DNA of 64,000 nucleotides from Oscillospiraceae bacterium (GCA_017527825.1 JAFXPO010000031.1:1-64000), one strand, 5' to 3'; counted from the first letter of the stretch, positions 7,490 through 17,328 are shown. The notes: a model not told the origin generated them from the sequence alone. Numbers and translations are program-made.

Positions 7490-7966
7490 TTATCGGTTCA
7501 GCAGCCAGACGCCGAAGTTCAGATATCCGGCGAACAACACCCAGACGAGATATGGGATTTGCAGCAGCGCGGCGGTGCGGTCCACCCGGCGGAAGGTAAA
7601 CGCCGTCATCAGGATCAGCGCCCACAGAACGACCAGCCAGAGAAACGCGAATCCAAACTCCTGAAGGTTGAAAAAAATGATGCTCCAGAAGAAGTTGAAC
7701 GCCAGCTGGATCAGATAAAGACGCAGCCCCTTTGAACGATCCGCGCCTGCGCCCGTCAGCGCAACGCGGGCGGCGCTGACGCCCATCAGCGCATAGAGGA
7801 TCGTCCACACGACAGGGAACACAAGCGCGGGCGGCGACAGCGGCGGCTTGATGATGGAGTCGGCGTACAGCTTCGTGCCCTCTCGCGTCAGCAATCCCGC
7901 GAGGGCGCCCACCGCTTCCGTGAATACAACCCAAAAGGCATAGGTTTTCCATGTTCCGTGTTTCAT
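7490..7966 (-). CDS. TspO/MBR family membrane protein
   Basis: A 158-residue five-helix membrane protein of the tryptophan-rich sensory/translocator family, which binds porphyrins. Family features are the IIKPPLSPPALVFPVVWTIL segment (proline-rich loop then helix with the W-x-x-L-Y-x-L-M-G pattern) and AFNFFWSIIFF with conserved Asn-Phe-x-Trp. The length matches the family (about 155-165). The chosen ATG at 7966 begins MKHGTWKTY; its ribosome site is weak, and codons upstream to 8044 overlap the kinase gene. It is probably co-transcribed with the hybrid kinase gene upstream and the esterase downstream. Confidence 0.9.
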   Translation of the reverse strand: MKHGTWKTYAFWVVFTEAVGALAGLLTREGTKLYADSIIKPPLSPPALVFPVVWTILYALMGVSAARVALTGAGADRSKGLRLYLIQLAFNFFWSIIFFNLQEFGFAFLWLVVLWALILMTAFTFRRVDRTAALLQIPYLVWVLFAGYLNFGVWLLNR

Positions 7967-8024
7967 TTCAATCACCCATGGAAAGCCTATGCATTTCTTG
8001 TGAAAATATACGCCGCCCGCACTG

Positions 8025-9506
8025 TCAGGGCGGCGGGCTGTCAAAGATAAAGCGCTTGAGCGTGGCGTAAAGGTCGGTGGCGCTCGCGGGCTTCGCCATG
8101 TGCATGTTCATCCCCGCCTCGCGGGTCTGGCGCACGTCGCTCTCCGCGGCGTTCGCCGTGAGCGCGATGATGGGAACGGTCTCAGCGTCCTCACGCGGAA
8201 GGGCACGGATCGCCCGCGCCGCGTCCAATCCGTCCATCAGCGGCATACGGAGGTCCATCAGCACCGCGTCGTAGTAGTGGAGCGGCGAGCGCTCAAACAT
8301 CTCCAGCGCGATCTGACCGTTTTCGGCGTGTTCGCAGGATACGTCCTCCATTTCAAGGAACGAAATCACGATCTCGGCGTTCATCGGGATGTCCTCCGCC
8401 ACCAGAACCCGCTTGCCCGCCAGCGAATGTGCCGGCGTCTGCGGAACCGGCAATTCCTCCGTCGTATACGGCATCGGAACGGTGACGGTAAACGCGGAGC
8501 CTGCGTTCTTTTCACTCTCCACGCAGATGGCGCCGCCCATCAGCTCCACAATCCCCTTCGCGGCGGCAAGGCTCAGCCCGCTGCCGCCGTACCGGCTGGT
8601 GGAGCTGGCGTCCTCCTGCGTGAAAACGTCGAAAATGCTGGGGAGAAAATCCCTGTCGATGCCAACACCTGTGTCGGCGACCACAAAACGCAGCGTCCGA
8701 ACGGCGTCCTCCTCACCGGCGCAGTCCACGCTCAGGCTCACCCTGCCGGGCGCGTCCGTGAACTTGGCGGCGTTGTCCAGAAGACGGATCAGGACCTGTT
8801 TGAGCTGGGTCTCGTCCCCCGCATAGCGCCCGTTTACGCTGTCGGAAACGGAAAACGTATACGTCAGCCCCTTGTCCTCGCACAGCGTCTGCGCGATGGC
8901 GTTGATCTGCTCCAGCGCCTCGGAGAGGGAAAAGACCTCCTGTTTGAGCTTCAGCTTTCCGTTTTCGATGCTGTTAAGGTCCAGAATGTTGTTGATAAGC
9001 CCCAGCATGTGTCGGGCGCTCAGCCCGATCTTTTCCAGCTGACCCCTGGTCTCCGGCAGGAGGTCAGGGTTTTTCAGGGCGATGGCGTCCATGCCCAGAA
9101 TCATGTTCATGGGCGTGCGCATCTCGTGGCTGATGGTGGCGAGGAAGGCGCTCTTGGCGCGGTTGGTCTCCTCCGCCGCTCTGAGCTCCGCTTCCATCAT
9201 TCTGGTCTCATTGTCAATAATCCGCTGGGTAATGCTGCCCAGCAGCTTGTACATGATGAAAACAAAGATGCTTCCGCCGAACAAAATGCCCGCCACCACA
9301 AGATCCGGGCTGCCGAGTATGCCCACCGCCAGATAGCCCAGCAGGAAAAACACCAGAAGCGCAATGGGAAGGTACAAAATGCCGTAGTCCCGCTTCCACG
9401 ACCGCAGCCCCTTGACGAAGCGGGCAAAGCGCACAAAACCGTAAATGTTGCAGACCATGATCGCGCTGCCGAGATAGACCATCAGCTCATTCACCCAGTG
9501 GAACAT
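8025..9506 (-). CDS. Hybrid sensor histidine kinase with C-terminal receiver
   Basis: A 493-residue two-component sensor. Three hydrophobic stretches occupy residues 8-90, followed by a short coiled linker. A HisKA domain carries the phospho-acceptor motif ATISHEMRTPMNM (His about 127). The HATPase domain has LIRLLDNAAKFTDAPG (N box), VADTGVGI (G1) and YGGSGLSLA (G2). A receiver domain follows with the phospho-Asp in DAVLMDLRMPLMDG (about 420) and a Lys in MAKPASATDL. There is no DNA-binding output, so an external phosphotransfer partner is expected; none is adjacent. Start at 9506 with GGAGG 10 bases upstream. Confidence 0.93.
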   Translation of the reverse strand: MFHWVNELMVYLGSAIMVCNIYGFVRFARFVKGLRSWKRDYGILYLPIALLVFFLLGYLAVGILGSPDLVVAGILFGGSIFVFIMYKLLGSITQRIIDNETRMMEAELRAAEETNRAKSAFLATISHEMRTPMNMILGMDAIALKNPDLLPETRGQLEKIGLSARHMLGLINNILDLNSIENGKLKLKQEVFSLSEALEQINAIAQTLCEDKGLTYTFSVSDSVNGRYAGDETQLKQVLIRLLDNAAKFTDAPGRVSLSVDCAGEEDAVRTLRFVVADTGVGIDRDFLPSIFDVFTQEDASSTSRYGGSGLSLAAAKGIVELMGGAICVESEKNAGSAFTVTVPMPYTTEELPVPQTPAHSLAGKRVLVAEDIPMNAEIVISFLEMEDVSCEHAENGQIALEMFERSPLHYYDAVLMDLRMPLMDGLDAARAIRALPREDAETVPIIALTANAAESDVRQTREAGMNMHMAKPASATDLYATLKRFIFDSPPP

Positions 9507-9544
9507 AGGCGGCGTCCTCCGTTTGGAATGCAATTCTTGAGGAT

Positions 9545-9573
9545 ATCATACCATATCCGCTTGGGATAATCAA
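9545..9573 (-). promoter_or_regulatory. Promoter of kinase-tspO-esterase unit
   Basis: Minus-strand TTGATT, 17 bases, TATGAT, 39 bases before the start codon. Its -35 box abuts the stem of the upstream terminator. Confidence 0.75.
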
Positions 9574-9609
9574 GCGCGGTCTCCCGTCCGCCGGGACGGG
9601 AGACCGCGC
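9574..9609 (-). terminator. Terminator of the glutamate dehydrogenase pair
   Basis: A 16-bp perfect stem (9574-9589 with 9594-9609, loop GCCG) directly after the second dehydrogenase gene. The following bases on the minus strand are TTGATTATC, a poor T-run that doubles as the next promoter. Confidence 0.7.
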
Positions 9610-9619
9610 GCGTATTCTG

Positions 9620-10966
9620 TTACAGTCCCTGGGCGATCATCGCCTCGGAGATTTTGCGGAACGCCGCGATGTCGTTGCCCGCGATCAGGTCGCAACCGAG
9701 ACCGAATTCCTCCGCCGCGGCGGCGGACGCGTCGTAGATGCCGCTCATGATGCCGCGCAGCTTCTCGTCCACCTCCTGCCGTGACCAGCTGTAGCGCACG
9801 CTGTTCTGCGCCATCTCCAGCGCGGACACCGCAACGCCGCCGGAGCCTGCCGCCTTGGAACCTGCGGTCATGATCTTGGGACTCAGCCGCAGCAGCTTGA
9901 GCGCCTCCGCCGTGGCGGGCATGTTCGCCGCCTCGACGTAATACTTTACGTCGTTTGCGAGGATGCGTACCGCGTCGTCCACGCCCAGCTCGTTCTGCGT
10001 CGCGCAGGGCATGGCGACGTCCACCGCCTGCTCCCATGGTTTCTTTCCCGCGAAGAACTGTGCCGACGGGAATCGCTCGGCATACGCCGCGACCCGATCC
10101 GCGCCGCCGGCGCGCAGCTCCAGCAGGCAGTCCAGCTTCTCCGCGCCGCTGACGCCGTCCTCGTCGTAGATATAGCCGTCGGGGCCGGACACCGTGACTA
10201 CCTTCGCGCCCAGCTCGCCCGCCTTTTTGCACACGCCCCACGCCATGTTGCCGAATCCGGACACCGCGATGCGCTTGCCGCGGATCGAATCGCCCTGCTG
10301 CTCCAGCATCCGCTCAAGGAAATACACCGCACCCGCGCCCGCCGCCTCCTGACGGATGCGGCTGCCGCCGTAGGTCAGCCCCTTGCCGGTGAGTGCGCTG
10401 CTCTCCGCGCGGCCGCAGATGCGCTTGTACTGACCGTAGAGATAGCCGATTTCCCGCGCGCCCACGCCGATGTCGCCCGCGGGTACGTCCGTGTCCGCGC
10501 CGATGTAGCGATACAGCGCATTCATGAAGCTCTGGCAAAAGCGCATGATCTCACGGTCGCTTTTGCCGCGGGGGTCAAAGTCGCTGCCGCCGGACGCGCC
10601 GCCGATAGGAAGCCCGGTGAGCGCGTTCTTATAGGTTTGCTCGAAGCCGAGGAACTTCACCACCGAGGCGTTGACGCCGGGGTGGAAGCGCAGCCCGCCC
10701 TTGTAGGGACCGATGGCGCTCGAAAACTGCACGCGCCAGCCGTGGTTCGTGTGGGCGGCGCCCGCGTCGTCGGTCCACGGCACAAGGAAGCTCACCATGC
10801 GCTCCGGCTCCACCATGCGAGTCAGGAGGTCGAGCTTTTCATAGCGCGGATCGTCCAATGCGGGGTCGATCATCTCCAGCCACGCGCGTACCGACTGCAA
10901 ATACTCCGGCTCATGGAAGTACAGCTCCGTCAGCTGGGACATCACTCTTTCTGCATAAAGATTCAT
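9620..10966 (-). CDS. Glutamate dehydrogenase paralogue lacking the catalytic lysine
   Basis: A 448-residue homologue of hexameric NADP-type glutamate dehydrogenase. The substrate-side domain keeps GPYKGGLRFHP and TYKNALTGLP (the two lysines that bind glutamate) and DVPAGDIGVGAREIG (catalytic Asp). The Rossmann domain has AVSGFGNMAWG. However the segment normally GGGKGGSDFDPKGK reads GGASGGSDFDPRGK, placing Ser at residue 125 where the catalytic Lys belongs. The motif GGSRIRQEAAGAG also departs from the usual GGSLARTEATGYG. It lies 12 bases after an intact gdhA in one operon. A regulatory subunit, altered substrate or decaying duplicate are all possible; the frame is fully open. Start has GGGAGG 6 bases upstream. 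Confidence 0.88.
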   Translation of the reverse strand: MNLYAERVMSQLTELYFHEPEYLQSVRAWLEMIDPALDDPRYEKLDLLTRMVEPERMVSFLVPWTDDAGAAHTNHGWRVQFSSAIGPYKGGLRFHPGVNASVVKFLGFEQTYKNALTGLPIGGASGGSDFDPRGKSDREIMRFCQSFMNALYRYIGADTDVPAGDIGVGAREIGYLYGQYKRICGRAESSALTGKGLTYGGSRIRQEAAGAGAVYFLERMLEQQGDSIRGKRIAVSGFGNMAWGVCKKAGELGAKVVTVSGPDGYIYDEDGVSGAEKLDCLLELRAGGADRVAAYAERFPSAQFFAGKKPWEQAVDVAMPCATQNELGVDDAVRILANDVKYYVEAANMPATAEALKLLRLSPKIMTAGSKAAGSGGVAVSALEMAQNSVRYSWSRQEVDEKLRGIMSGIYDASAAAAEEFGLGCDLIAGNDIAAFRKISEAMIAQGL

Positions 10967-10978
10967 GCCGCGCCTCCC

Positions 10979-12325
10979 TTACACCAGACCGTAGGCGAGC
11001 ATGGAATCCGCCACCTTCAAAAAGCCCGCGATGTTCGCGCCCGCCACAAGGTTGCCCGCCATGCCGTACTGTTCGGCGGCGTTCACTACGTTGTGATAGA
11101 GGTCGTTCATGATCTGGTGCAGGTGATTGTCCACCTCCTCAAAACTCCAGAAAAAGCGCATGGAGTTCTGGCTCATCTCCAGCGCGGAGACCGCCACGCC
11201 GCCGGCGTTGCACGCCTTGGACGGCGCAAACAGGATGCCCGCGCCCTGAAGCGCGTCGATGGCGTCCGCCGTGGAGGACATATTCGAACCCTCGCACACC
11301 GCGTAGCAGCCGTTTTTGAGCAGCGTTTTGGCGGATTCGAGGTCGATCTCGTTCTGCGTCGCGCAGGGCAGAGCAATGTCGCAGGGGATCGTCCAGATGC
11401 CGCGGCAGCCCTCGTGATAGGTCGCGGCGGGCTGGGCGTCGGCATACGCCTTGATGCGTTTGCGCTCCTTCTCCTTGAGCTGGCGCATCAGCTCAAAGTT
11501 GATGCCGTCGGGGTCGTAAACGTAGCCCGCGGAGTCGCTCATGGCGACCACCTTCGCGCCCATGCTCTGCGCCTTCTGGCAGGCGTAGAGCGCCACGTTG
11601 CCGGAGCCGGAGATCAGCACCGTCGCGCCGTCAAAGCTCTTGCCCGCGTCGCGCAGGAAATTGTCCGCGAAATAGCACAGACCGTAGCCCGTCGCCTCCG
11701 TGCGGGCGAGGCTGCCGCCGTAGGAAAGCCCCTTGCCGGTGAGCACGCCCGTGAACTCGTTGCGAAGCCGCTTGTACTGCCCGAAGAGATAACCGATCTC
11801 CCGCGCGCCCACGCCGATGTCGCCCGCGGGTACGTCGGTGTCCGGTCCGATGTATTTGAACAACTCATTCATGAAGCTCTGACAAAAGCGCATGACCTCT
11901 GCATCGCTCTTGCCCTTGGGGTCGAAGTCGCTGCCGCCCTTGCCGCCGCCGATGGGAAGCCCGGTGAGGCTGTTCTTAAAGGTCTGCTCGAAGCCGAGGA
12001 ACTTCACGATGCTCTCGTTGACGCTGGGGTGGAAGCGTAAACCGCCCTTGTAGGGACCGATGGCGCTGTTGAACTGCACGCGGTAGCCGCGATTGACGTG
12101 GAAATTGCCCTTGTCATCCTCCCAGGGTACGCGGAACTTCACCAGACGCTCCGGCTCCACCAGGCAATCCATTACACCCTCGGAGATCAGCTCCGGTCGT
12201 GCCTCCACCACAGGGGTGAGGGAGTAGAGCACCTCGCTGACCGCCTGATGATATTCAGCCTGCTCAGGATCGCGGGCGATGACCCGCTCCATCAGGTTGC
12301 TTAAATATTCGTTCTTGATTTCCAT
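10979..12325 (-). CDS. gdhA: NADP-type glutamate dehydrogenase
   Basis: Catalyses reversible reductive amination of 2-oxoglutarate to glutamate, linking ammonia assimilation or glutamate fermentation to the pyridine nucleotide pool. All signature elements are present: GPYKGGLRFHPSVN, TFKNSLTGLP, GGGKGGSDFDPKGK (catalytic Lys 129), DVPAGDIGVG (Asp), GGSLARTEATGYG and the nucleotide fold ISGSGNVALYA. The 448-residue length is normal for the 50-kDa hexameric class. The ATG at 12325 (MEIKNEYL) follows AGGAGGG; the in-frame upstream ATG at 12346 has no site. First gene of the pair, with a leader of about 165 bases. Confidence 0.96.
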   Translation of the reverse strand: MEIKNEYLSNLMERVIARDPEQAEYHQAVSEVLYSLTPVVEARPELISEGVMDCLVEPERLVKFRVPWEDDKGNFHVNRGYRVQFNSAIGPYKGGLRFHPSVNESIVKFLGFEQTFKNSLTGLPIGGGKGGSDFDPKGKSDAEVMRFCQSFMNELFKYIGPDTDVPAGDIGVGAREIGYLFGQYKRLRNEFTGVLTGKGLSYGGSLARTEATGYGLCYFADNFLRDAGKSFDGATVLISGSGNVALYACQKAQSMGAKVVAMSDSAGYVYDPDGINFELMRQLKEKERKRIKAYADAQPAATYHEGCRGIWTIPCDIALPCATQNEIDLESAKTLLKNGCYAVCEGSNMSSTADAIDALQGAGILFAPSKACNAGGVAVSALEMSQNSMRFFWSFEEVDNHLHQIMNDLYHNVVNAAEQYGMAGNLVAGANIAGFLKVADSMLAYGLV

Positions 12326-12497
12326 GAGAAAACCCTCCTGCTTCATCCGCCTCGCGGACGATTAAGAATTTTAATCATATTGATTATTGAAATTTATAGC
12401 AAATCCCCTGCGCAAAGTCAAGGCGATTGGGGCGTGCCGGAGCAAGATTGGGCAAAGAAATAAACTTTCCGCATTTTCTCCGAAGCGATTTGTAATA

Positions 12498-12526
12498 ATT
12501 ATACAGAATTGATCAAAAGATGCGAA
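12498..12526 (-). promoter_or_regulatory. Promoter of the glutamate dehydrogenase operon
   Basis: Minus-strand TTCGCA, 17 bases, TATAAT. It diverges from the promoter at 12554-12582 with under 30 bases between the -35 boxes. Confidence 0.7.
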
Positions 12527-12553
12527 AACCGTCCTCCGGCGGGATGGAGCGCA

Positions 12554-12582
12554 TTGACGGAGTATTCCAAAAATGCTAGAAT
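12554..12582 (+). promoter_or_regulatory. Promoter of the multidomain-protein operon
   Basis: TTGACG, 17 bases, TAGAAT, 42 bases before the start codon at 12625. Confidence 0.75.
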
Positions 12583-12624
12583 CAATTATTACGACAGTAT
12601 CATGCAGTGATAAAGGGGACGACC

Positions 12625-15600
12625 ATGAGCAAAAAGGCGACACGGGAATTGTTGGACGCGCTCGCCGCCGCGCTGTGCGCGCGGGGGTTGGCGCGAGACG
12701 CGCGGGAGGCGGCGGAACGGCTACGGGAAACGGGTGCGGCGCTCAGCGAACTGTCCGGCGGACGGCTGCGCTGCGCGCAGGTCGCGGAGATCTGCGCCCC
12801 GCTGCTGGGGGACGCGCCGGAGCGGGGCTGGTGCGCGTTCTGCTATGATTTTATCCGCGCGCGCATGTACCCGCAGGGACGCTTCGCCCCGGACGCCTAC
12901 GGCTTCGAGCGCGGGGCGCTGACCTTCCTCACGATCCTGCAAACGCTGCTGGACCGGGAGCGCGGAGCGCTGCCCTTTGACCCGATGTACGACTTCGCGT
13001 TCCTGCCGCCGGAGGAATACGAGACCTGTGACCACGCGGGGGAATACAAGCGGTTTCTCGCGGCGTGGCGAGAGGAATTTATCTATGAGCTGATGCGCCT
13101 CGGCGACGAGGTGACGCCCTACCGCACCCTCAGCCACATCGCGGGCGTGCATCACATCGCGTTGACCGTGGCGCGGGGCATCCGCGGCGCGGGCGAGGAG
13201 ATCGACCTTGCGCTGGTGAGCGCCTCCGCCGCGTCTCACGACCTCGGCAAGTACGGCTGCCGCCCCGGCGAGGCGGTGCCGTGGCTGCATTATTATTACA
13301 CGGGCTACTGGCTGGAAAACCGCAATTTGCACGCGGTGAGCCACATCGCCTCCAACCACTCGACCTGGGACTTGGAGCCGGACGCGCTCTCGGCGGAGTC
13401 GCTGTGCCTCATCTACGCCGACGTGCGCTGCAAGCAGAGCCGTGACGAGCGCGGCAACGAGGTCACGCAGATTTTCTCTCTGGCGGACGCCTTCGGCGTG
13501 ATCCTCAACAAGCTGGAAAACGTGGACGCCGCAAAGCGCCGCCGCTATGAGCTGGTCTACAGCCGCTTGCAGGACTTTGAACGCTATCTCATTTCGCTGG
13601 GCGCGGACATTGCCCTCACCGGCTCGCCCGAGCCGCCCGCGCCGTCCAAAGACCCCGCGCTGATGACGCCGGAGGAGTCGGTGGAGCGGCTGATGCTGCT
13701 CTCCATGGAGCACCACGTCCGATTGATGAATCAGCTCTCAAGCGAGCAGAAGTTCGGCAACATCATCGAGTCCGCCCGCTCCAGCCGCGACTGGACGCAG
13801 CTGCGGGTGTACCTCAACATCTTCGAGGAATATTGCACCTACCTCTCGGCGCGGCAAAAGACGCAGGCGCTCTCGTTTCTCTATGAACTTTTGAGCCACC
13901 GCGAGGGCGACATCCGCCGTCAGGCGGCGGGGCTGATCGGGCAGATCATCGCGAAGTTCCACCTTGTTTACCGCAAGCGCCTGCCGGCCGACGTGCCGGA
14001 CGATCCGGCGGAGGAGGTGCCGTTCACACTCTGGGAGGAATATCTGGAAAAAATCATCCATCCCGACCACAAGATCACCGCGCAGCAGCGCTCCCACATC
14101 GGCTACACGCTCAAAATTGTGGTGGACGCCATGCTGCGCTACGGTCGCAGCGAGACGCTGCCGCGCTTCGTCGGTGCGCTGCTGACCTACTACCATGACC
14201 CGGAGACGATGGACGCCGACACGGCGTTTACGCTGCTCGACGCCATTCAAAGCCTGCCCGCCCAGTATTACGACGAAACCGTGCGCGGCAATCTGATCGA
14301 GTTTGCCGCGTTTTACGCCCTCTCCGGAGACGTGCGCCTGCAAACTGCGGCGCTGCTCTTTTTGCGGGAGGCGCAGCGTCCGCTGTCGCAGGAGCACCCC
14401 CAGATGCGCCGCGTCGCGGAGGTTGCCGCCGCGCGGGAGGCGGACGAGGGGCTGGCGCTCCAGTTCCTGCGCTACCGTATCCTGCGCCGCGCGGGGGAGG
14501 ACGTGAGCGCCTACCGCGCTGTATTTGAGCGGGATATCACCGGTGAGGTGTTCCTCGACAACCTCAAAACCGCGACGCCGTGGGTCAACAAGGTTGTGGG
14601 CGTCGGCATTCTGCGCGATCAGGCGGAGCGCAGCGGGCGGGACAATATCCTGCACATCTGCACCCACTTCTCCAACCTCATCAAGGTCTCCGAGCGCGTC
14701 GTGGTGCGCCACGCCGCCGGCGCCGCGCTGCTGGATGTGCTGCCGCTGCTGCGGCGCGAGCAGCGCAATGAGGTGGTCATCGAGCTGGGCAAGGGTATCG
14801 AGCTGGGGCAGTACGCCATCTCGAAATATATCCCCGACTATCTCGGCCGCGCGGTGCTGCTGCTCAACCCCGGCGAGCTGGACGAGCAGGTGCTGTGGCT
14901 CCGCCAGCTTTTGGGTTCCGGCGCGGACAGCGCCGTGGCAGGAGCGCTTCGCACCATCGGCGTCATGCTGCGGCACTATGAGGAGTACCGGGGGCGCTTT
15001 GTGGAGCCGACGGTGCGCTTCACCGAGCGCCGGCACGAGTTGATCGGCTTGCTGCTGCAAGGTCTCGCCCACTACCGTGAGGCGGTGCGGCAGGAGGCGC
15101 TGCTGGTCATCGCCCAGCTCTTTGACGACGGCGAGATGGAGCTGCGGGAGCGGCTGTTCACGCTCTGCTGCCGCAAGCTGCTCTACCTCATCGACACCGC
15201 GCCGGACGCCGACGCGCTGACCTTCTTTTACCGCGCCTCGGCGCTGCTGCGCATCGACCGGTTCCTGACGCTGCACAAGCTGGAGCGCGGCGCGTTCCGC
15301 TTTGAACGCCCCCGCAAGGTGGCGTTTTTCCCCGGTACCTTCGACCCGTTCACGCTCTCCCACAAGGGCATTGTGCGCGCCATCCGGGAGATGGGTTTCG
15401 AGGTCTACCTCGCGGTGGACGAATTTTCATGGTCGAAAAAGCCTCAGCCGCACCTCATCCGCCGCCAGATCATCAACATGTCCGTGGCGGGGGATTTCCA
15501 TGTGCATCTGTTCCCCAACGACGTGCCGGTGAACATCGCAAACCCCGCGGATTTGAAGCGCCTGCGGGAAATCTTTCCCACGCAGCGGCTCTACCTTGTC

Positions 15601-17328
15601 GTGGGCGCGGACGTCATCGCGGGTGCGTCGGCGTACCGTCGGACGCCGGAGCCGTACTCCGTGCACTCGCTCAACCATATTGTGTTTTCCCGACCGGATC
15701 AGCCGCGGCTGCCGGACAAGGAGGCACTGCGCCTCACCGGCGACGTGATGGAGCTGCGGCTTCCGCCGGAGCTGGAGGACATCAGCTCCACCCGCATCCG
15801 CGAGAACGTGGATCAAAACCGGGACATTTCCCATTTCATCGACCCCGTGATCCAGGACTTCATCTATCAGAACGGCTTGTACCTGCGCGACAGTCAGGAT
15901 AAGCCCCTGCTGACACCCTCGGACATCGGCTTCGACTGGCAGGCGCCACCCTACACCGGCATGGCACATCCCGCCCTCGCCGCCGCGGCGGCGGAGGGTG
16001 ACGAGCTGGTGGCGATCCGACGCGGCGACAAGCGCACAGGCTTTGTGACGTGGCGGTATCTCGCAGCGGGTGAGCTGTTCGACGTGCTGCGCGACGCGGC
16101 GCTGACCGATCGCGTGCGCCTGCGCGCGGGCGGGAAGATGCTGCTCATCACCGGTATTTACGCGCTCGGCGACGACGCGCAGCTGCTGCTGAGCGAGGTC
16201 ATTGCCCGCTCCCTTGCCGAGGACTGCGTCTACGCCCTGTGCCTGCCCCGCGAGGGGGAGGCGGCGGACGAGCTGCTCACGCGTCAGGGCTTCCTGCGCC
16301 GCGAATCCGCTCTCCCGCTCTGGGAGGTGGACATGCGTGCGCCCACGGTATTGATCCGCAATCTGGAAACCACCATTCAGGAGCCGCTGGGCAGCGACGA
16401 GCGTGTCCGCGCCGCCATCGCCCGCGGGCATGGGCGGCTGCAAACCGCGCTCGCGGCGCTTTATCCCGGCTCGCTGGTGCTGACGCTGTCCTCTGACGTG
16501 ATCCACCAGCGGCTACTTGAGCGCATCACCGCCTTCAACCGCGTCCCTGACCGTCCCACCACGCCGCGGGCGCTGGGGGAATCCATGTGCGTGCCATTCG
16601 GTAAAATGCTGCGCGGGCGCATCCTGCCCAATACCGTCACCAAGACCATCCACACAGACAAGGTGTTCGAGCCTGATCTCCACACGAGCCGCATTGAGGC
16701 ATTCCCGTACTACCCATCCATCGAGCGTCAGATCCGCACCATCAAATCCTTCAACCGTCCGGTGATGCTGGTGGACGACGTGATGCATCCCGGCACGCGC
16801 ATCCGCGCGCTGGACCCGCTGCTGCGGCAAGAGGGTGTGGATATCCGCATGGTGTTTGTGGGGCTTCTCTCCGGTCACGGCAAGGACCTCATGCGCCAGC
16901 AGAACCGTCCGGTGGACGGCGCGTACTTCGTGCCAACGCTGCGCCAGTGGTTCGTGGAATCCACGCTCTATCCCTTCATCGGCGGCAACACGGTGCGCCG
17001 CGCCGCGGCGCCGGTGCCGGGGCTGCTGCCGGGCATCAATCACATCCTGCCCTACGCCGCGCCCGCGTATCGCGACGAGTGCGGCGACCGCGCAGTGCTG
17101 GCGCTCTCGCGCTGCTGCCTCGAATCCGCGCGGGACGTCATGCTGGCGCTGGAGCAGGTTTATCGCGAGCGCTACGCCCGCAATCTGACGCTGCGCCGCC
17201 TCAGCGAGGCGGTGATCCTGCCGCTGTGCCCGGACAAGGGCGCGTGTCTCAGGTACGACTCCAACCTCGCGGCGTCGGTGTATCTGGAAAATGATTTGGA
17301 ACAGTTGATGAGGAACGCCAGCCTATGA
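12625..17328 (+). CDS. Giant multidomain protein: HD, helical repeats, NadD-like, GNAT-like and PRTase-like
   Basis: A 1567-residue cytoplasmic protein of unknown role. In order I see an HD-type region with HIAGVHHIAL, SASAASHDLGKYG (His-Asp about 205) and later HIASNHS. A long all-helical HEAT-like stretch spans about 370-890. A class I nucleotidyltransferase of the NadD/CoaD fold spans about 900-1085 (VAFFPGTFDPFTLSHKGI, where T-L-S-H replaces T/H-x-G-H, and ISSTRIREN). A GNAT-like segment near 1110-1235 ends LLTRQGFLRRESALPLW. Finally a phosphoribosyltransferase-like domain carries VMLVDDVMHPGTR (about 1379). The ATG at 12625 has AAGGGG 6 bases upstream, better than GTG at 12607. It overlaps the next gene by 4 bases. 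The parts suggest making or turning over a nucleotide cofactor; the function is inference. Confidence 0.8.
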   Translation: MSKKATRELLDALAAALCARGLARDAREAAERLRETGAALSELSGGRLRCAQVAEICAPLLGDAPERGWCAFCYDFIRARMYPQGRFAPDAYGFERGALTFLTILQTLLDRERGALPFDPMYDFAFLPPEEYETCDHAGEYKRFLAAWREEFIYELMRLGDEVTPYRTLSHIAGVHHIALTVARGIRGAGEEIDLALVSASAASHDLGKYGCRPGEAVPWLHYYYTGYWLENRNLHAVSHIASNHSTWDLEPDALSAESLCLIYADVRCKQSRDERGNEVTQIFSLADAFGVILNKLENVDAAKRRRYELVYSRLQDFERYLISLGADIALTGSPEPPAPSKDPALMTPEESVERLMLLSMEHHVRLMNQLSSEQKFGNIIESARSSRDWTQLRVYLNIFEEYCTYLSARQKTQALSFLYELLSHREGDIRRQAAGLIGQIIAKFHLVYRKRLPADVPDDPAEEVPFTLWEEYLEKIIHPDHKITAQQRSHIGYTLKIVVDAMLRYGRSETLPRFVGALLTYYHDPETMDADTAFTLLDAIQSLPAQYYDETVRGNLIEFAAFYALSGDVRLQTAALLFLREAQRPLSQEHPQMRRVAEVAAAREADEGLALQFLRYRILRRAGEDVSAYRAVFERDITGEVFLDNLKTATPWVNKVVGVGILRDQAERSGRDNILHICTHFSNLIKVSERVVVRHAAGAALLDVLPLLRREQRNEVVIELGKGIELGQYAISKYIPDYLGRAVLLLNPGELDEQVLWLRQLLGSGADSAVAGALRTIGVMLRHYEEYRGRFVEPTVRFTERRHELIGLLLQGLAHYREAVRQEALLVIAQLFDDGEMELRERLFTLCCRKLLYLIDTAPDADALTFFYRASALLRIDRFLTLHKLERGAFRFERPRKVAFFPGTFDPFTLSHKGIVRAIREMGFEVYLAVDEFSWSKKPQPHLIRRQIINMSVAGDFHVHLFPNDVPVNIANPADLKRLREIFPTQRLYLVVGADVIAGASAYRRTPEPYSVHSLNHIVFSRPDQPRLPDKEALRLTGDVMELRLPPELEDISSTRIRENVDQNRDISHFIDPVIQDFIYQNGLYLRDSQDKPLLTPSDIGFDWQAPPYTGMAHPALAAAAAEGDELVAIRRGDKRTGFVTWRYLAAGELFDVLRDAALTDRVRLRAGGKMLLITGIYALGDDAQLLLSEVIARSLAEDCVYALCLPREGEAADELLTRQGFLRRESALPLWEVDMRAPTVLIRNLETTIQEPLGSDERVRAAIARGHGRLQTALAALYPGSLVLTLSSDVIHQRLLERITAFNRVPDRPTTPRALGESMCVPFGKMLRGRILPNTVTKTIHTDKVFEPDLHTSRIEAFPYYPSIERQIRTIKSFNRPVMLVDDVMHPGTRIRALDPLLRQEGVDIRMVFVGLLSGHGKDLMRQQNRPVDGAYFVPTLRQWFVESTLYPFIGGNTVRRAAAPVPGLLPGINHILPYAAPAYRDECGDRAVLALSRCCLESARDVMLALEQVYRERYARNLTLRRLSEAVILPLCPDKGACLRYDSNLAASVYLENDLEQLMRNASL

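Noticed and set aside
12721..15363. Long minus-strand frames inside the giant gene
   Set aside because: High GC makes antisense frames stay open; they show no domains, whereas the plus frame shows a series of recognisable domains.
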